Of a stretch of DNA of 51,195 nucleotides, positions 17,861 to 26,838 are shown in pieces. The position numbers and the translations under genes are program-made. Position 1 is the first letter of the stretch. Each line of letters opens with the position of its first letter. This DNA is from UBA1765 sp045629945. Lineage in GTDB: Bacteria; Fibrobacterota; Fibrobacteria; Fibrobacterales; Fibrobacteraceae. The stretch lies in contig JAZQSE010000038.1 in NCBI GenBank assembly GCA_045629945.1, positions 1 to 51,195 on the forward strand, given 5' to 3'. A model generated the notes under the pieces. It searched no databases and was not told the DNA's origin. It worked only from the letters and a program-made list of their open reading frames with translations.

Positions 17861-17935
17861 CACAAGTGTACAGTTTGACCTGACAGAGCCTTCGAAATAG
17901 TGCTTTTTTGTGTAGCTATTTTTCATTTCATTTGT

Positions 17936-17941
17936 TATATT
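17936..17941 (+). promoter_or_regulatory. Candidate -10 box for ruvAB
   Basis: TATATT lies 18 nt before the ruvA ATG, with AAAGG as ribosome binding site in between. No clear -35 box at 16-18 bp. Confidence 0.45.
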
Positions 17942-17959
17942 TGAAAAGAAAGGTTTTTT

Positions 17960-18541
17960 ATGATTGAAGTTTTAAGCGGCATATTAAAAATTAAGCACCC
18001 GACTTTTGCTGTGATTGATTGCAATGGCGTTGGTTTTGGGGTGCAAATTTCAACACGCACGGGCGAATCTTTGCCAGAAATTGGGGTTCAAGTTTCGCTT
18101 TTTACGCATTTAGTTGTTCGCGAAGATTCTTTGACTCTTTTCGGATTTTCTGAAATTCAAGAAAAAGAACTTTTCTTGAAAATGATTGATGTAAACGGCA
18201 TTGGTCCCAAAATGGCGCAGCGAATTTTAAGCAGTGTTTCGCCATCTAGTTTTTTAGACATGGTAGCTAGAGAAGATAAAAACGCCTTGGCTAAAATCAA
18301 AGGCATCGGAAAAAAGACCGTTGAACAATTGATTATTTCTTTGAAAGATAAAGCTACTGCTTTGCAAGCTCTAAACGAAACTTCTAGTTTCTCTAGCGCG
18401 GAACAAGAAGCGTTTCTTGCGTTACAAACTCTCGGCGTAAAAGAAAGTAGCGCAAGAGAAGCAATCAAAAAAGCGATTAAAATTCTTGATAACGAAACAA
18501 ACACGGCTGCACTTATTTCTGAAGCGTTAAAGCATATTTAG
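17960..18541 (+). CDS. ruvA: Holliday junction branch migration protein RuvA
   Basis: 193 aa, normal length. The N-terminal OB fold begins MIEVLSGILKIKHP. The helix-hairpin-helix pair is seen in MIDVNGIGPKMAQRIL and LAKIKGIGKKTVEQLI, and the C-terminal RuvB-binding domain in LGVKESSAREAIKKAI. It binds four-way junctions as a tetramer and loads RuvB. ruvB follows after 10 bp, a standard operon. RuvC is not nearby. Confidence 0.97.
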   Translation: MIEVLSGILKIKHPTFAVIDCNGVGFGVQISTRTGESLPEIGVQVSLFTHLVVREDSLTLFGFSEIQEKELFLKMIDVNGIGPKMAQRILSSVSPSSFLDMVAREDKNALAKIKGIGKKTVEQLIISLKDKATALQALNETSSFSSAEQEAFLALQTLGVKESSAREAIKKAIKILDNETNTAALISEALKHI

Positions 18542-18551
18542 GTCAAAATTT

Positions 18552-19586
18552 ATGAGCGATAGAGTTATTTCCCAATCTGTTCAAAGTAATGAAGAATCTG
18601 AAATCGAAAAGAGCTTGCGCCCAACCGGGCTTTCAGAATTTACCGGGCAAGAATCATTAAAAGAATCTTTATCTATCGCTATTGAAGCAGCCAAACACCG
18701 TGGCGAACCTCTTGACCATTGCTTATTTTCTGGGCCTCCGGGGCTTGGAAAAACAACGCTTGCCGGGATTATTGCAAAAGAAATGGGCGTTTCTCTGCAT
18801 ATTACAAGTGGCCCGGTTCTTGAAAAAGCAAGTGATTTGGCAGGGCTTTTAACAAGTCTTAACCCTAATGATGTTTTGTTTATTGATGAAATCCACCGCA
18901 TGAACAGGGTTATTGAAGAATACCTCTACCCTGCTATGGAAGATTTCAGGTTAGATATTATGCTTGATTCTGGGCCGGCGGCGCGTAGCGTTAATTTGCC
19001 TCTTCGACCTTTTACTCTTGTGGGCGCTACCACAAGAAGCGGGCTTCTTTCAAGCCCGATGCGTGATAGATTTGGTTTACATTGTAGGCTAGAACTTTAT
19101 ACAGAAAAAGAAATTAAAGAAATTTTAAAAAGAAGTGCCCGCATTTTAAAAGTGGAAATGACAGAAGATGCCGCTGGTATTTTAAGTTCTCGTTGTCGCG
19201 GCACCCCAAGAATTGCAAATAGAGTTTTACGCAGGTGCCGCGATGTAGCACAAGTGCGTGGGAATGGTATTATAGATAAAACTTCTGCTGAAAAAACCTT
19301 AGAAATGCTTGGCATTGATTCTGATGGTTTAGATCCGATGGATAGAAAAATTCTTTCTATAATGATTGATAAATTCAATGGCAGGCCAGTTGGTATAAAT
19401 ACACTTGGAGCCGCTTTAAACGAAGAACAAAATACATTAGAAGAAGTTTATGAACCGTATTTAATTCAAAAAGGTTTTCTATCAAGAACTCCTCGTGGCC
19501 GAATGGTTACACCAGCCGCTTACCGCAAATTAGAACGTCCTTTTCCTAAAAATCAACAATACGAACAAACTGAAATGGAATTTTAA
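18552..19586 (+). CDS. ruvB: Holliday junction DNA helicase RuvB
   Basis: 344 aa. AAA+ motor with Walker A GPPGLGKTT, Walker B LFIDEIHR, sensor 1 LVGATTR and arginine-finger region SSPMRDRFG. The C-terminal winged helix (LIQKGFLSRTPRGRM) is complete. It forms hexameric rings that drive branch migration with RuvA. The stop lies 14 bp from the end of the convergent outer-membrane protein gene. Confidence 0.98.
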   Translation: MSDRVISQSVQSNEESEIEKSLRPTGLSEFTGQESLKESLSIAIEAAKHRGEPLDHCLFSGPPGLGKTTLAGIIAKEMGVSLHITSGPVLEKASDLAGLLTSLNPNDVLFIDEIHRMNRVIEEYLYPAMEDFRLDIMLDSGPAARSVNLPLRPFTLVGATTRSGLLSSPMRDRFGLHCRLELYTEKEIKEILKRSARILKVEMTEDAAGILSSRCRGTPRIANRVLRRCRDVAQVRGNGIIDKTSAEKTLEMLGIDSDGLDPMDRKILSIMIDKFNGRPVGINTLGAALNEEQNTLEEVYEPYLIQKGFLSRTPRGRMVTPAAYRKLERPFPKNQQYEQTEMEF

Positions 19587-19600
19587 TTAGCTATAAAATG

Positions 19601-21100
19601 CTATTGGAATTCTGGTGCTATAGTCATCACTAGGTGAATCCCATGGAATCCATGAAAACCTAACTGAAAGCGGAAAAAATACATATCTGGTCTGCGAACA
19701 CGAATACCCATTCCCCAGGAATGTTTAAAATTATCCCATTGAAAATCGCCTTTTTCATCGGCAAATACAGCACATTCTGAAAATAAAACACCATCAATGT
19801 AATAATCTATTGGCCAACGGTATTCTAAAGAAAGTCCTGTAATGGCAAGTGCAGCCCAAGTATTTTCATAGCCACGCAAAGGAAACCTATCATTCAAACG
19901 CGGAAATGAAATCGCAGGCATTCCACCTTTTTCCATTTCAAAATACCGCAAATAACGGTATTGCAACGCAAGTACCCTGCGTTCTAAAAGTAAAGCATTC
20001 AATTTTGACGGATTCCAAAGGCGAGCAAGATGGTTAAGCGAAAAATCAGCATATTCTTTACGCTTTTCTCTCGCTTCTTTTTTGGAAAGCAAATATTGTT
20101 TAGAATCTTTACCTAAATAGAAATAAGTCTGAAATAGAAATTCTAAACTCCAGTAATCATGATTTTTTTCAGAAGTAAAAAAATCCCAGTCATCAGAAGG
20201 TAAATTGCTATAATCTGTTACAAAATTGTAACTCGCTCGCCCTTGTATGCGAAAACCCGACGAAGGAACGTATGGAGATTCTGTATTATCAAAAACAACT
20301 GTTAAACTCTGTGGAAAAATTTTAAAATCTTGGTAAAGCCCACGCTCTTCTAATTTTTCAATATCTTCAAATTCCACCCAATCCTCTCGCATTTCCGGCA
20401 AGCCAAAATAACGCATATTTATGCCCGTTGAAAAATCGAGTGATGTATTAGGGAATGGTAATGGGTGTGCTACAATCAAATCAAAACGAAGTGTCGTATC
20501 TGGCAAATAATAAGCATCATCAGAACCTAAAAGTCTGATATTCCCGTCTCGGTTAAAATTCCCTTTATGTTGAAACGACACATAAGTATTGCCATCAAAC
20601 AATCGTTTCTGGCTATAACGAACTGAATAATAAGTATCACTGTTTGCATAAAGTTCGCCACTTAACACAAAGTAATCATTAGGAAACAATAAAAACGAAT
20701 GACGGTACATAAAACCAAGCATTGTTGAAGTTCCTGGTTTTAAATTCATCACGGGATAAATGAAAATGTTCTTATTTTCACCAAATGTGATTAAATCCAC
20801 TGCTTTTTCAACCACGCCATTTTGAAAAGCATAGCGCAATGGTTCTGAAAACGGATAAATCATTACTTCGGCTAATGGTTGCAATAAAGCTTCAAACGGC
20901 CAAAACACAATTTTTAATAAAAGATTTCCTGAATTTTCTTTATTTTCAGATTCTTCTTGAACTTGTTTTTCAGCGTTATTTTCTATGGTATCACTTGCAT
21001 AAACAGGAGACAACAAGAAACAAAAAATAAAAAGCAAAACGCATTGGGCTAAAATGCGGCAAATCTTGTATTCTTTGCTTTTTCCGATATTTGTTTCCAT
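19601..21100 (-). CDS. Omp85/surface antigen D15-like outer membrane beta-barrel protein
   Basis: 499 aa. A long signal sequence ends near PVYASD. The C-terminal ~300 residues read as a 16-strand-type barrel of the bacterial surface antigen family. They include FPLRGYENTWAALAITGLSL, which resembles the conserved VRGY/F loop motif of Omp85 proteins, and VFDNTESPYVPSSGFRIQG, the usual first barrel strand. No POTRA repeats are obvious, so it is closer to short Omp85 or patatin-associated barrels than to BamA. The ATG at 21100 is preferred over an upstream in-frame TTG because the signal peptide follows it more closely. The cargo is unknown. Confidence 0.75.
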   Translation of the reverse strand: METNIGKSKEYKICRILAQCVLLFIFCFLLSPVYASDTIENNAEKQVQEESENKENSGNLLLKIVFWPFEALLQPLAEVMIYPFSEPLRYAFQNGVVEKAVDLITFGENKNIFIYPVMNLKPGTSTMLGFMYRHSFLLFPNDYFVLSGELYANSDTYYSVRYSQKRLFDGNTYVSFQHKGNFNRDGNIRLLGSDDAYYLPDTTLRFDLIVAHPLPFPNTSLDFSTGINMRYFGLPEMREDWVEFEDIEKLEERGLYQDFKIFPQSLTVVFDNTESPYVPSSGFRIQGRASYNFVTDYSNLPSDDWDFFTSEKNHDYWSLEFLFQTYFYLGKDSKQYLLSKKEAREKRKEYADFSLNHLARLWNPSKLNALLLERRVLALQYRYLRYFEMEKGGMPAISFPRLNDRFPLRGYENTWAALAITGLSLEYRWPIDYYIDGVLFSECAVFADEKGDFQWDNFKHSWGMGIRVRRPDMYFFRFQLGFHGFHGIHLVMTIAPEFQ

Positions 21101-21189
21101 TATATTCCAATTTAATTTTTTCTCTTTCAAAAAACAGCTATGAAGATAATTTTTATATTATCATTTTAGGTATTTGTAGTTGATAGATT

Positions 21190-23544
21190 ATGTTTTCATT
21201 TCTCTCTAGATTGTTACAATCTTTAAGTCGAAAACCAAAGGCAATTCTTGTTGCCGTGGTTATAATATCTATTGCTTGCATATACCCTGTTTTGAATCTC
21301 CGTTGGGAACTGCAACTTTCAGATATGTTGCAAGAAGATTCTAGATACCCGAAAACAGAAAATTTAAACTCCGGGAAACTCTTGCCCCTTTCACTTGTTT
21401 TAGAAAGCAGTGATACTCTTTTACTTAAGCAATTTGCAGCGTCTTTAGAAGAAGAATTACAAAAGCAATCTTTTGTCCGTTTTTGCAGTTACTATGTTGA
21501 TATGGATTTTTATAAAAAAAATCAAATGCTTTTTTTAAGCACAAAAGATTTAAATTTTCTATACCAAGGACTTTTAGCTGTTAAAGATGATATCGCTAGC
21601 CAACAAAACCCTTTTATCGTTCAATTAGAAGAAAAAAAATTTATTAATACAGATTCTCTTGAACAAAAATACCGTAATAAATTCCGCAATGTTTTTAAAA
21701 ATACTTCGGGAACAGTTCGTATTTTTGATGTTTTCCCAAACATTAATACAGATATTCTTGATTCAGCAAGGTTCTTTGTTTCTTCTATCAAAAAAACTGT
21801 TGCTCAATTAAAACCAGAAAATGTTCAAGTTAGTTATACGGGCCATGCAGAAAAAGTCATTCAAACGGGGAGAGCCCTTTTACCAGAAGCCAAAAAAGCT
21901 GGTGTGGTTACGGCTATTTTTATTGCAATCCTTTTACTCATTGCATTTTTTAGACAACCTCAATTGATTTTACCTGCGGGTATTCCAATTAGTTTATCCA
22001 TTTATTGGACTTTAGCGGTTTCTTATTTACTTTATGGCCGTATTTGCCTGTTTTCCTTATTACTTGCGATTATTCTTCCGGGGCTTGCTGCTCAACATGT
22101 TACTCATATCTACACACGCTACGCCGAAGAAAGAAGAAAAGGCTTGAATTCAGCATTAAGTTTAGAAAGTGCTATCCTTGGCATTAGTCCGGTTTCAGCA
22201 GTTTCAGCAATGACAACGGCAGCTCTTTTCCTTTCGCTTTCACTTGTTCCTTTTAAAGGCCTTCAAGAACTCGGGATTCTTGGTGCGATTTGTGCGTTAT
22301 TCAACTGGGTTTTATGTTCAACAATTACTCCAGCTCTCCTTAGACTTTCTCAGAAGAAAAAAGAATTTTTATTATTCGGCAAAATCAGCCCAGAAGAACT
22401 ACAAGTCAAGAAAAATATCACTTATAAAAAAATCAGAATACCTCTTTTTATTCTAACCGCATTTACTCTTTTGTTAATATCTAATGGAATATTCCCCAAA
22501 TTCCATTACAATTTTGCAAAAACCGAATTTATATCTATGACTAGAGCCGATTCTTTAGTCATGCAAATCAGACATTATTTTAATGACCCTGTTATCGTTC
22601 AATTCCCCGACAAACATTCAAATGAAAAATTCTTAGAACGTTTTCAGGAAGGTAAAGCCAAAGGAAAATACAAATCTATTGATAACATTTTCATTATTGG
22701 AAACCTTTTGCCAACAGACCAGCGTTATAAATTACAAATCATTTCTAATATAAAATCTCTGCTAGACAATCCTGTTTTTTCAATGTTATCAACAAGTGAT
22801 TCTTTAAAATTAGAACGCTTAAAAAGTAATCTGAATGTATCTGAATTAACCGAAGAAAATTTGCCTGATTCTTTTAAACAATTTTATTCTTTACAAAAAG
22901 GCAAAGAAACTCTGGCTTTTGTATTACCTGCTGAATCTGCGGATAATGGTTTGTTTTGTAGAAGACTCGATAAAGATTTAAAAGATATTGAACAAGAAAA
23001 CTCTTTTCCGAAAGAAGGAAAAGCTTTAATTCAAGCCCAAGCTTTAAACCAAATTTTACCTTACATTTTCCGTTCTATTCTTTTTGCAACAGCTTCTATT
23101 TTCTTTATTCTTTTATTGTATTACAACAAATTTTCTTATGCCATGTTTACGCTCACACCTCCTTTAATTGCTTTTATTTGGATATTAGGTGTTTTGAACA
23201 TCTTTGGCATTAAACTTTCTATGTATAGTGCACTGGCTTTCCCTTTACTTATCGGAATGAGCTTAGATGGTTCTTTACATTTTTGGAATCATTACCTTTC
23301 AAAACAAAGTGGCTCGGCAATAGATATAGTCCGCCGTCATGGAAAAAACATTGCCATTTCTCAAACAATGGCTTTTGTTGGTATTTATTCTCTTTTATCT
23401 TCTTCACACCTTGGGCTCAGAAGTATTGGTGTTGTTTCTTTCATCGGGGTTTTCTCTATAGCTATTGCTAATTTCGTTATCTTCCCGCTTTTGGCCGTAA
23501 TGCTTGATGATTACCGCATAAAAAAAAGCAAAAGGAAAAAATAA
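21190..23544 (+). CDS. RND-superfamily (MMPL/SSD-type) exporter
   Basis: 784 aa inner-membrane protein. Each half has one helix, a large periplasmic loop and a bundle of five helices, the layout of MMPL/HpnN-like transporters (about 12 helices in total). The second half has GMSLDGSLHFWNHYLSK, where RND pumps carry proton-relay Asp residues. The first half has ILPGLAAQHVTHIYTRYAEE. Members move lipids, hopanoids or lipoproteins; the substrate here is unknown. It is the first gene of a long plus-strand run, one base before the aminotransferase gene, and is divergent from the Omp85-like gene, with which it might form an envelope pathway. Confidence 0.85.
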   Translation: MFSFLSRLLQSLSRKPKAILVAVVIISIACIYPVLNLRWELQLSDMLQEDSRYPKTENLNSGKLLPLSLVLESSDTLLLKQFAASLEEELQKQSFVRFCSYYVDMDFYKKNQMLFLSTKDLNFLYQGLLAVKDDIASQQNPFIVQLEEKKFINTDSLEQKYRNKFRNVFKNTSGTVRIFDVFPNINTDILDSARFFVSSIKKTVAQLKPENVQVSYTGHAEKVIQTGRALLPEAKKAGVVTAIFIAILLLIAFFRQPQLILPAGIPISLSIYWTLAVSYLLYGRICLFSLLLAIILPGLAAQHVTHIYTRYAEERRKGLNSALSLESAILGISPVSAVSAMTTAALFLSLSLVPFKGLQELGILGAICALFNWVLCSTITPALLRLSQKKKEFLLFGKISPEELQVKKNITYKKIRIPLFILTAFTLLLISNGIFPKFHYNFAKTEFISMTRADSLVMQIRHYFNDPVIVQFPDKHSNEKFLERFQEGKAKGKYKSIDNIFIIGNLLPTDQRYKLQIISNIKSLLDNPVFSMLSTSDSLKLERLKSNLNVSELTEENLPDSFKQFYSLQKGKETLAFVLPAESADNGLFCRRLDKDLKDIEQENSFPKEGKALIQAQALNQILPYIFRSILFATASIFFILLLYYNKFSYAMFTLTPPLIAFIWILGVLNIFGIKLSMYSALAFPLLIGMSLDGSLHFWNHYLSKQSGSAIDIVRRHGKNIAISQTMAFVGIYSLLSSSHLGLRSIGVVSFIGVFSIAIANFVIFPLLAVMLDDYRIKKSKRKK

Positions 23545-23545
23545 T

Positions 23546-24739
23546 ATGAAATCTCTTTCTCTACAGACTTCTTCTATTGCAGCATCTATGACTGTTTCAA
23601 TTGATACCCTTGCCAAAAAATTAAAAGCAGAAGGCAAAGATATTGTTTCGCTTGGCGCTGGAGAACCTGATTTCAGAACACCTGAAATGATACGCAATGC
23701 CGCTAAAGAAGCCATTGAACAAGGCAAAACAAAATATGTCGCACCCACCGGGTTAGAAGAAGTTCGAAAAGCGGTCGCCAATAAACTTAAAAAAGAAAAC
23801 GGTCTTTCTTATAGTGCGAATCAAATTGTTTTAACAAGTGGCGCAAAGCAAGCAGTATTCAATTCTCTTGCTGCCCTTATCAATCCAGATGATGAAATCA
23901 TTATACCGGCACCTTATTGGGTCACTTACCCTGAACTTGTAAAATGGTTTAAAGGGATTCCTGTTTTTATAGAAACAACTCCAGAATCAGCTTTTAAAAT
24001 CACGCCAGAACAATTAAAAAACGCTATTACAGAAAAAACAAAAGCTGTTATTTTAAACAACCCTTGTAACCCAAGTGGTGCTGTTTATTCGCCAAAAGAA
24101 TTAAAAGCTCTTTCAGAAGTTATTGTTGACAACGATTTGTTTTGTATCTCAGATGAAATCTACGAACATTTCTGCTATGAAACTGAATTTGCTTCCATTG
24201 CTTCTTTTGCAGGTATGTATGAACGCACTATTCTAATCAATGGTTTTTCAAAATCTCATTGCATGACTGGTTGGCGTATTGGCTACAACGCCTTACCAGA
24301 AACCATAGCTCCTTTAATTACTAAAATTCAAAGCCAGGCTATTCACCACCCTTCTACGCCTGCGCAATACGGAGCTTTGGCTGCGCTTGAATCAGACAAC
24401 AGTTTTGTTTTTAATATGCGCGATACTTTTAAAATTCGCCGGGATTTTCTCCGTTCGAAAATTTCTGAAACGCTTGGAAAACAACTCCCTGATCCGGAAG
24501 GTGCTTTTTATTTATTTGTCCCTGTTCAAGAATTGTATGGAAAAGTATCGCCAAATGGAAAAGTCATTTCTGATTCTATTTCTTTTTGTAGCTACTTATT
24601 AGAAAGTTTTGGATTAGCGCTTATTCCAGGCAAAGCCTTTGGCATGGATTCTTGCATTCGTTTTTCTTATGCCGCATCAGAAGAAACGCTTTTAGAAGCA
24701 AGTAAACGTTTTGATCTTGGAGTAAAATCGCTCAAATGA
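23546..24739 (+). CDS. Class I/II aminotransferase, aspartate aminotransferase-like
   Basis: 397 aa, normal length for the AspC/AAT-Igamma group. It has the N-terminal SLGAGEPDFRTPEMI, the substrate loop NNPCNPSGAVYS, the PLP lysine at about residue 236 in NGFSKSHCMTGWRIGY, and a late RFSYA with the substrate-carboxylate Arg. It interconverts aspartate and oxaloacetate (or prephenate/arogenate in some relatives). Its last 4 bp overlap the next gene (ATGA), so translation is coupled to the FHA-ABC exporter although the functions seem unrelated. Confidence 0.92.
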   Translation: MKSLSLQTSSIAASMTVSIDTLAKKLKAEGKDIVSLGAGEPDFRTPEMIRNAAKEAIEQGKTKYVAPTGLEEVRKAVANKLKKENGLSYSANQIVLTSGAKQAVFNSLAALINPDDEIIIPAPYWVTYPELVKWFKGIPVFIETTPESAFKITPEQLKNAITEKTKAVILNNPCNPSGAVYSPKELKALSEVIVDNDLFCISDEIYEHFCYETEFASIASFAGMYERTILINGFSKSHCMTGWRIGYNALPETIAPLITKIQSQAIHHPSTPAQYGALAALESDNSFVFNMRDTFKIRRDFLRSKISETLGKQLPDPEGAFYLFVPVQELYGKVSPNGKVISDSISFCSYLLESFGLALIPGKAFGMDSCIRFSYAASEETLLEASKRFDLGVKSLK

Positions 24740-26838
24740 ATAACGATTTTTTGCTTTTAGAACCTTCCCAATCTGAGATTTTTCGCATAGGCCGAAAATC
24801 CGATTGTAATTTGGTTTTAGAAGACCGGTACGTTTCCAGAGAACACGCTTCTATTCGTTTTGAAAATGATTTATGGATTTTAAAAAACTTAAGCCAGTCT
24901 AGTGGGACATTTTGTAACAACCTTTCTATTGATGAAAAGACTCTTGAAGATGGCGATATTTTATCACTAGGCACACAAAAAATTTCTGTTTCTATAAAAA
25001 ATAAAACGCTTCAAATTTTACTGATAAAAAACAACGAATCTACCCCACTTATATTTTCTAAAAATGAAATTACCATTGGGCGAAAAACTGAAATTCCAGA
25101 AGCACAGATTCTTTCTTCTGCTTGCCCTGCTTATCTTGCACAAGTAAAAAAAGAAAATTCCAGATACACCATTCAATTCAAAAACAAAATTTTCAATGAA
25201 AACAAAAAAACAAAATCTTCATTTGTTCTAAATGAAAATGAAAAAATAAATTTGCCCTGGTGTTCTTTAGAATGCAAAGATTCTTTCCTTTTTGTACACA
25301 AACAAACCCCGGGATTTTCTGTTGAAGCCAGAAACTTGAATGTTAGAGTGGATAAAAAACAGCTTTTAAAAAGCGTTGATTTCTATTTACCTCGCGGAGA
25401 AATTTTAGCTGTTATCGGGCGCTCTGGCCAAGGGAAAAGTACGCTTTTACGTTTACTACTAGGCAAGCACAAAATCGAAAACGATTCAACTCTTTTGTTA
25501 AACGGCATTTCATATAAAAATGAAAAAATCAGAAAATACATTGCTTTTTTAGAACAAGAACCTGAATTACGAAAAGACCTTACTGTACAAGAAACTTTAG
25601 AACTCGCCGCGTCAATTACGCTTCCAAAAGACACAACCGAACAAGAAATTCAAGATATTTTAGACAACTTTTTGGAATTACTTTCTTTAAAACATTTAGC
25701 CCAAAGTAAAACGGTTTCTTTAAGCGGTGGAGAAGCAAGGCGAGTCGCTCTAGCCAAAGAACTTATTGGTTCTCCTGGGTTAATTCTTTTAGACGAACCT
25801 TTAGCAGGTCTTGACCCGGTCAACATCAAAATCCTTTGCTACCATTTACGCCGGCTTTCACTTTTAGGCTATACCATTATTTTAACAACACATGGTTATG
25901 AAGCTCTTGAAATAGCCAATAAAGTTCTCGTTTTACACAAAGGTCGCGAAGCGTTTTTTGGAACACCAGAAGAAACATTCCTGTACTTTGACACGACTTC
26001 TCCAGCGAAAGCATTGCAGAGTTTAAAAGAATCTTCTTTAGAAAAATGGGAACAATCTTCTTTAAAAGAGAGGATTTTCCCAGAAGCTTCAGAAAAACAA
26101 ATATTTCTATTTCCCAAAATAAAACATTCTGTTTCTTGCTTCTCTTATTTTAAAATTTTATGCAGACAGTATTTTAGGGATAAAGGAAAAATTTTTGCGC
26201 TATTTTTACAGCCACTTATTATCGGGTTTCTTTTTTCACAGACTTTTTCAAAAAATTCTTCACTCTGGATAGCCGCATTTGCTCTTATTCTTTCGGCAAA
26301 TTGGTTTGCCCTTTCTCTTTCTATTCGTGAAATCATACAAGAAAAAAATCTTTTTTCTAGTGAAATAAGAAAAGGCGTTTCTGCTTTTGGAATTTTATTT
26401 GCCAAATTATTTTTCATTAGTTCCATTGCGTTTTTCCAAACTTTAATTTGTTTTGGATTTTTAAATGCCGTTTTATCTATTGCTGTTTCTCCACTTTGGC
26501 TTTGTGTGGCATTTCTAACCACAATTTTACCAGCAACTCTTTTAGGCCTTTTAGCCAGTTGTCTTGTAAAAAACACAAGTCAAGCCAATATTTTACTCCC
26601 ATTACTCATTATTCCACAAGTGATTCTTGGCGGAGCATTAGTGCCTATAGACCAAATGACTACAATTGGCCGAATGCTTTCAGCATTGATTCCTGCAAAA
26701 TATAATCTTGATTGCTTAAAGAATTTATTTTTGAACGTTTCTATACACTCTCAAGATTTAATTGTGCCAATCATTCTTGCTTGTATATTCTATATTATAA
26801 CTTGGCGTTTATTTTCGATTTTAGGGAAGGCTAAATGA
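24736..26838 (+). CDS. FHA-domain ABC-2 type exporter (ATPase and permease fused)
   Basis: 700 aa. Residues 1-95 form an FHA domain with the phosphothreonine-binding set (FRIGRKSDC, YVSREHASI, SSGTFCNN). A second, degenerate FHA-like segment (ITIGRKTEI) covers about 95-185. The ABC ATPase (about 195-420) has Walker A GRSGQGKST at 228-236, signature LSGGEARRVALAKEL and Walker B LILLDEPLAGLDP. The C-terminus is an ABC-2 membrane domain of about six helices, as in ABCG half-transporters. It overlaps the downstream kinase by ATGA. I infer that the kinase creates the phosphothreonine mark read by the FHA domain, so that export is switched by phosphorylation. The substrate is unknown. Confidence 0.9.
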   Translation: MNNDFLLLEPSQSEIFRIGRKSDCNLVLEDRYVSREHASIRFENDLWILKNLSQSSGTFCNNLSIDEKTLEDGDILSLGTQKISVSIKNKTLQILLIKNNESTPLIFSKNEITIGRKTEIPEAQILSSACPAYLAQVKKENSRYTIQFKNKIFNENKKTKSSFVLNENEKINLPWCSLECKDSFLFVHKQTPGFSVEARNLNVRVDKKQLLKSVDFYLPRGEILAVIGRSGQGKSTLLRLLLGKHKIENDSTLLLNGISYKNEKIRKYIAFLEQEPELRKDLTVQETLELAASITLPKDTTEQEIQDILDNFLELLSLKHLAQSKTVSLSGGEARRVALAKELIGSPGLILLDEPLAGLDPVNIKILCYHLRRLSLLGYTIILTTHGYEALEIANKVLVLHKGREAFFGTPEETFLYFDTTSPAKALQSLKESSLEKWEQSSLKERIFPEASEKQIFLFPKIKHSVSCFSYFKILCRQYFRDKGKIFALFLQPLIIGFLFSQTFSKNSSLWIAAFALILSANWFALSLSIREIIQEKNLFSSEIRKGVSAFGILFAKLFFISSIAFFQTLICFGFLNAVLSIAVSPLWLCVAFLTTILPATLLGLLASCLVKNTSQANILLPLLIIPQVILGGALVPIDQMTTIGRMLSALIPAKYNLDCLKNLFLNVSIHSQDLIVPIILACIFYIITWRLFSILGKAK

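Noticed and set aside
17820..17870. tRNA fragment or attachment site at the island edge
   Set aside because: The GC-rich stretch does not form a T-arm or acceptor stem, and no second copy was seen at the other island edge.
26145..26576. Minus-strand open frame of 143 codons
   Set aside because: Antisense to the membrane domain of the FHA-ABC exporter.
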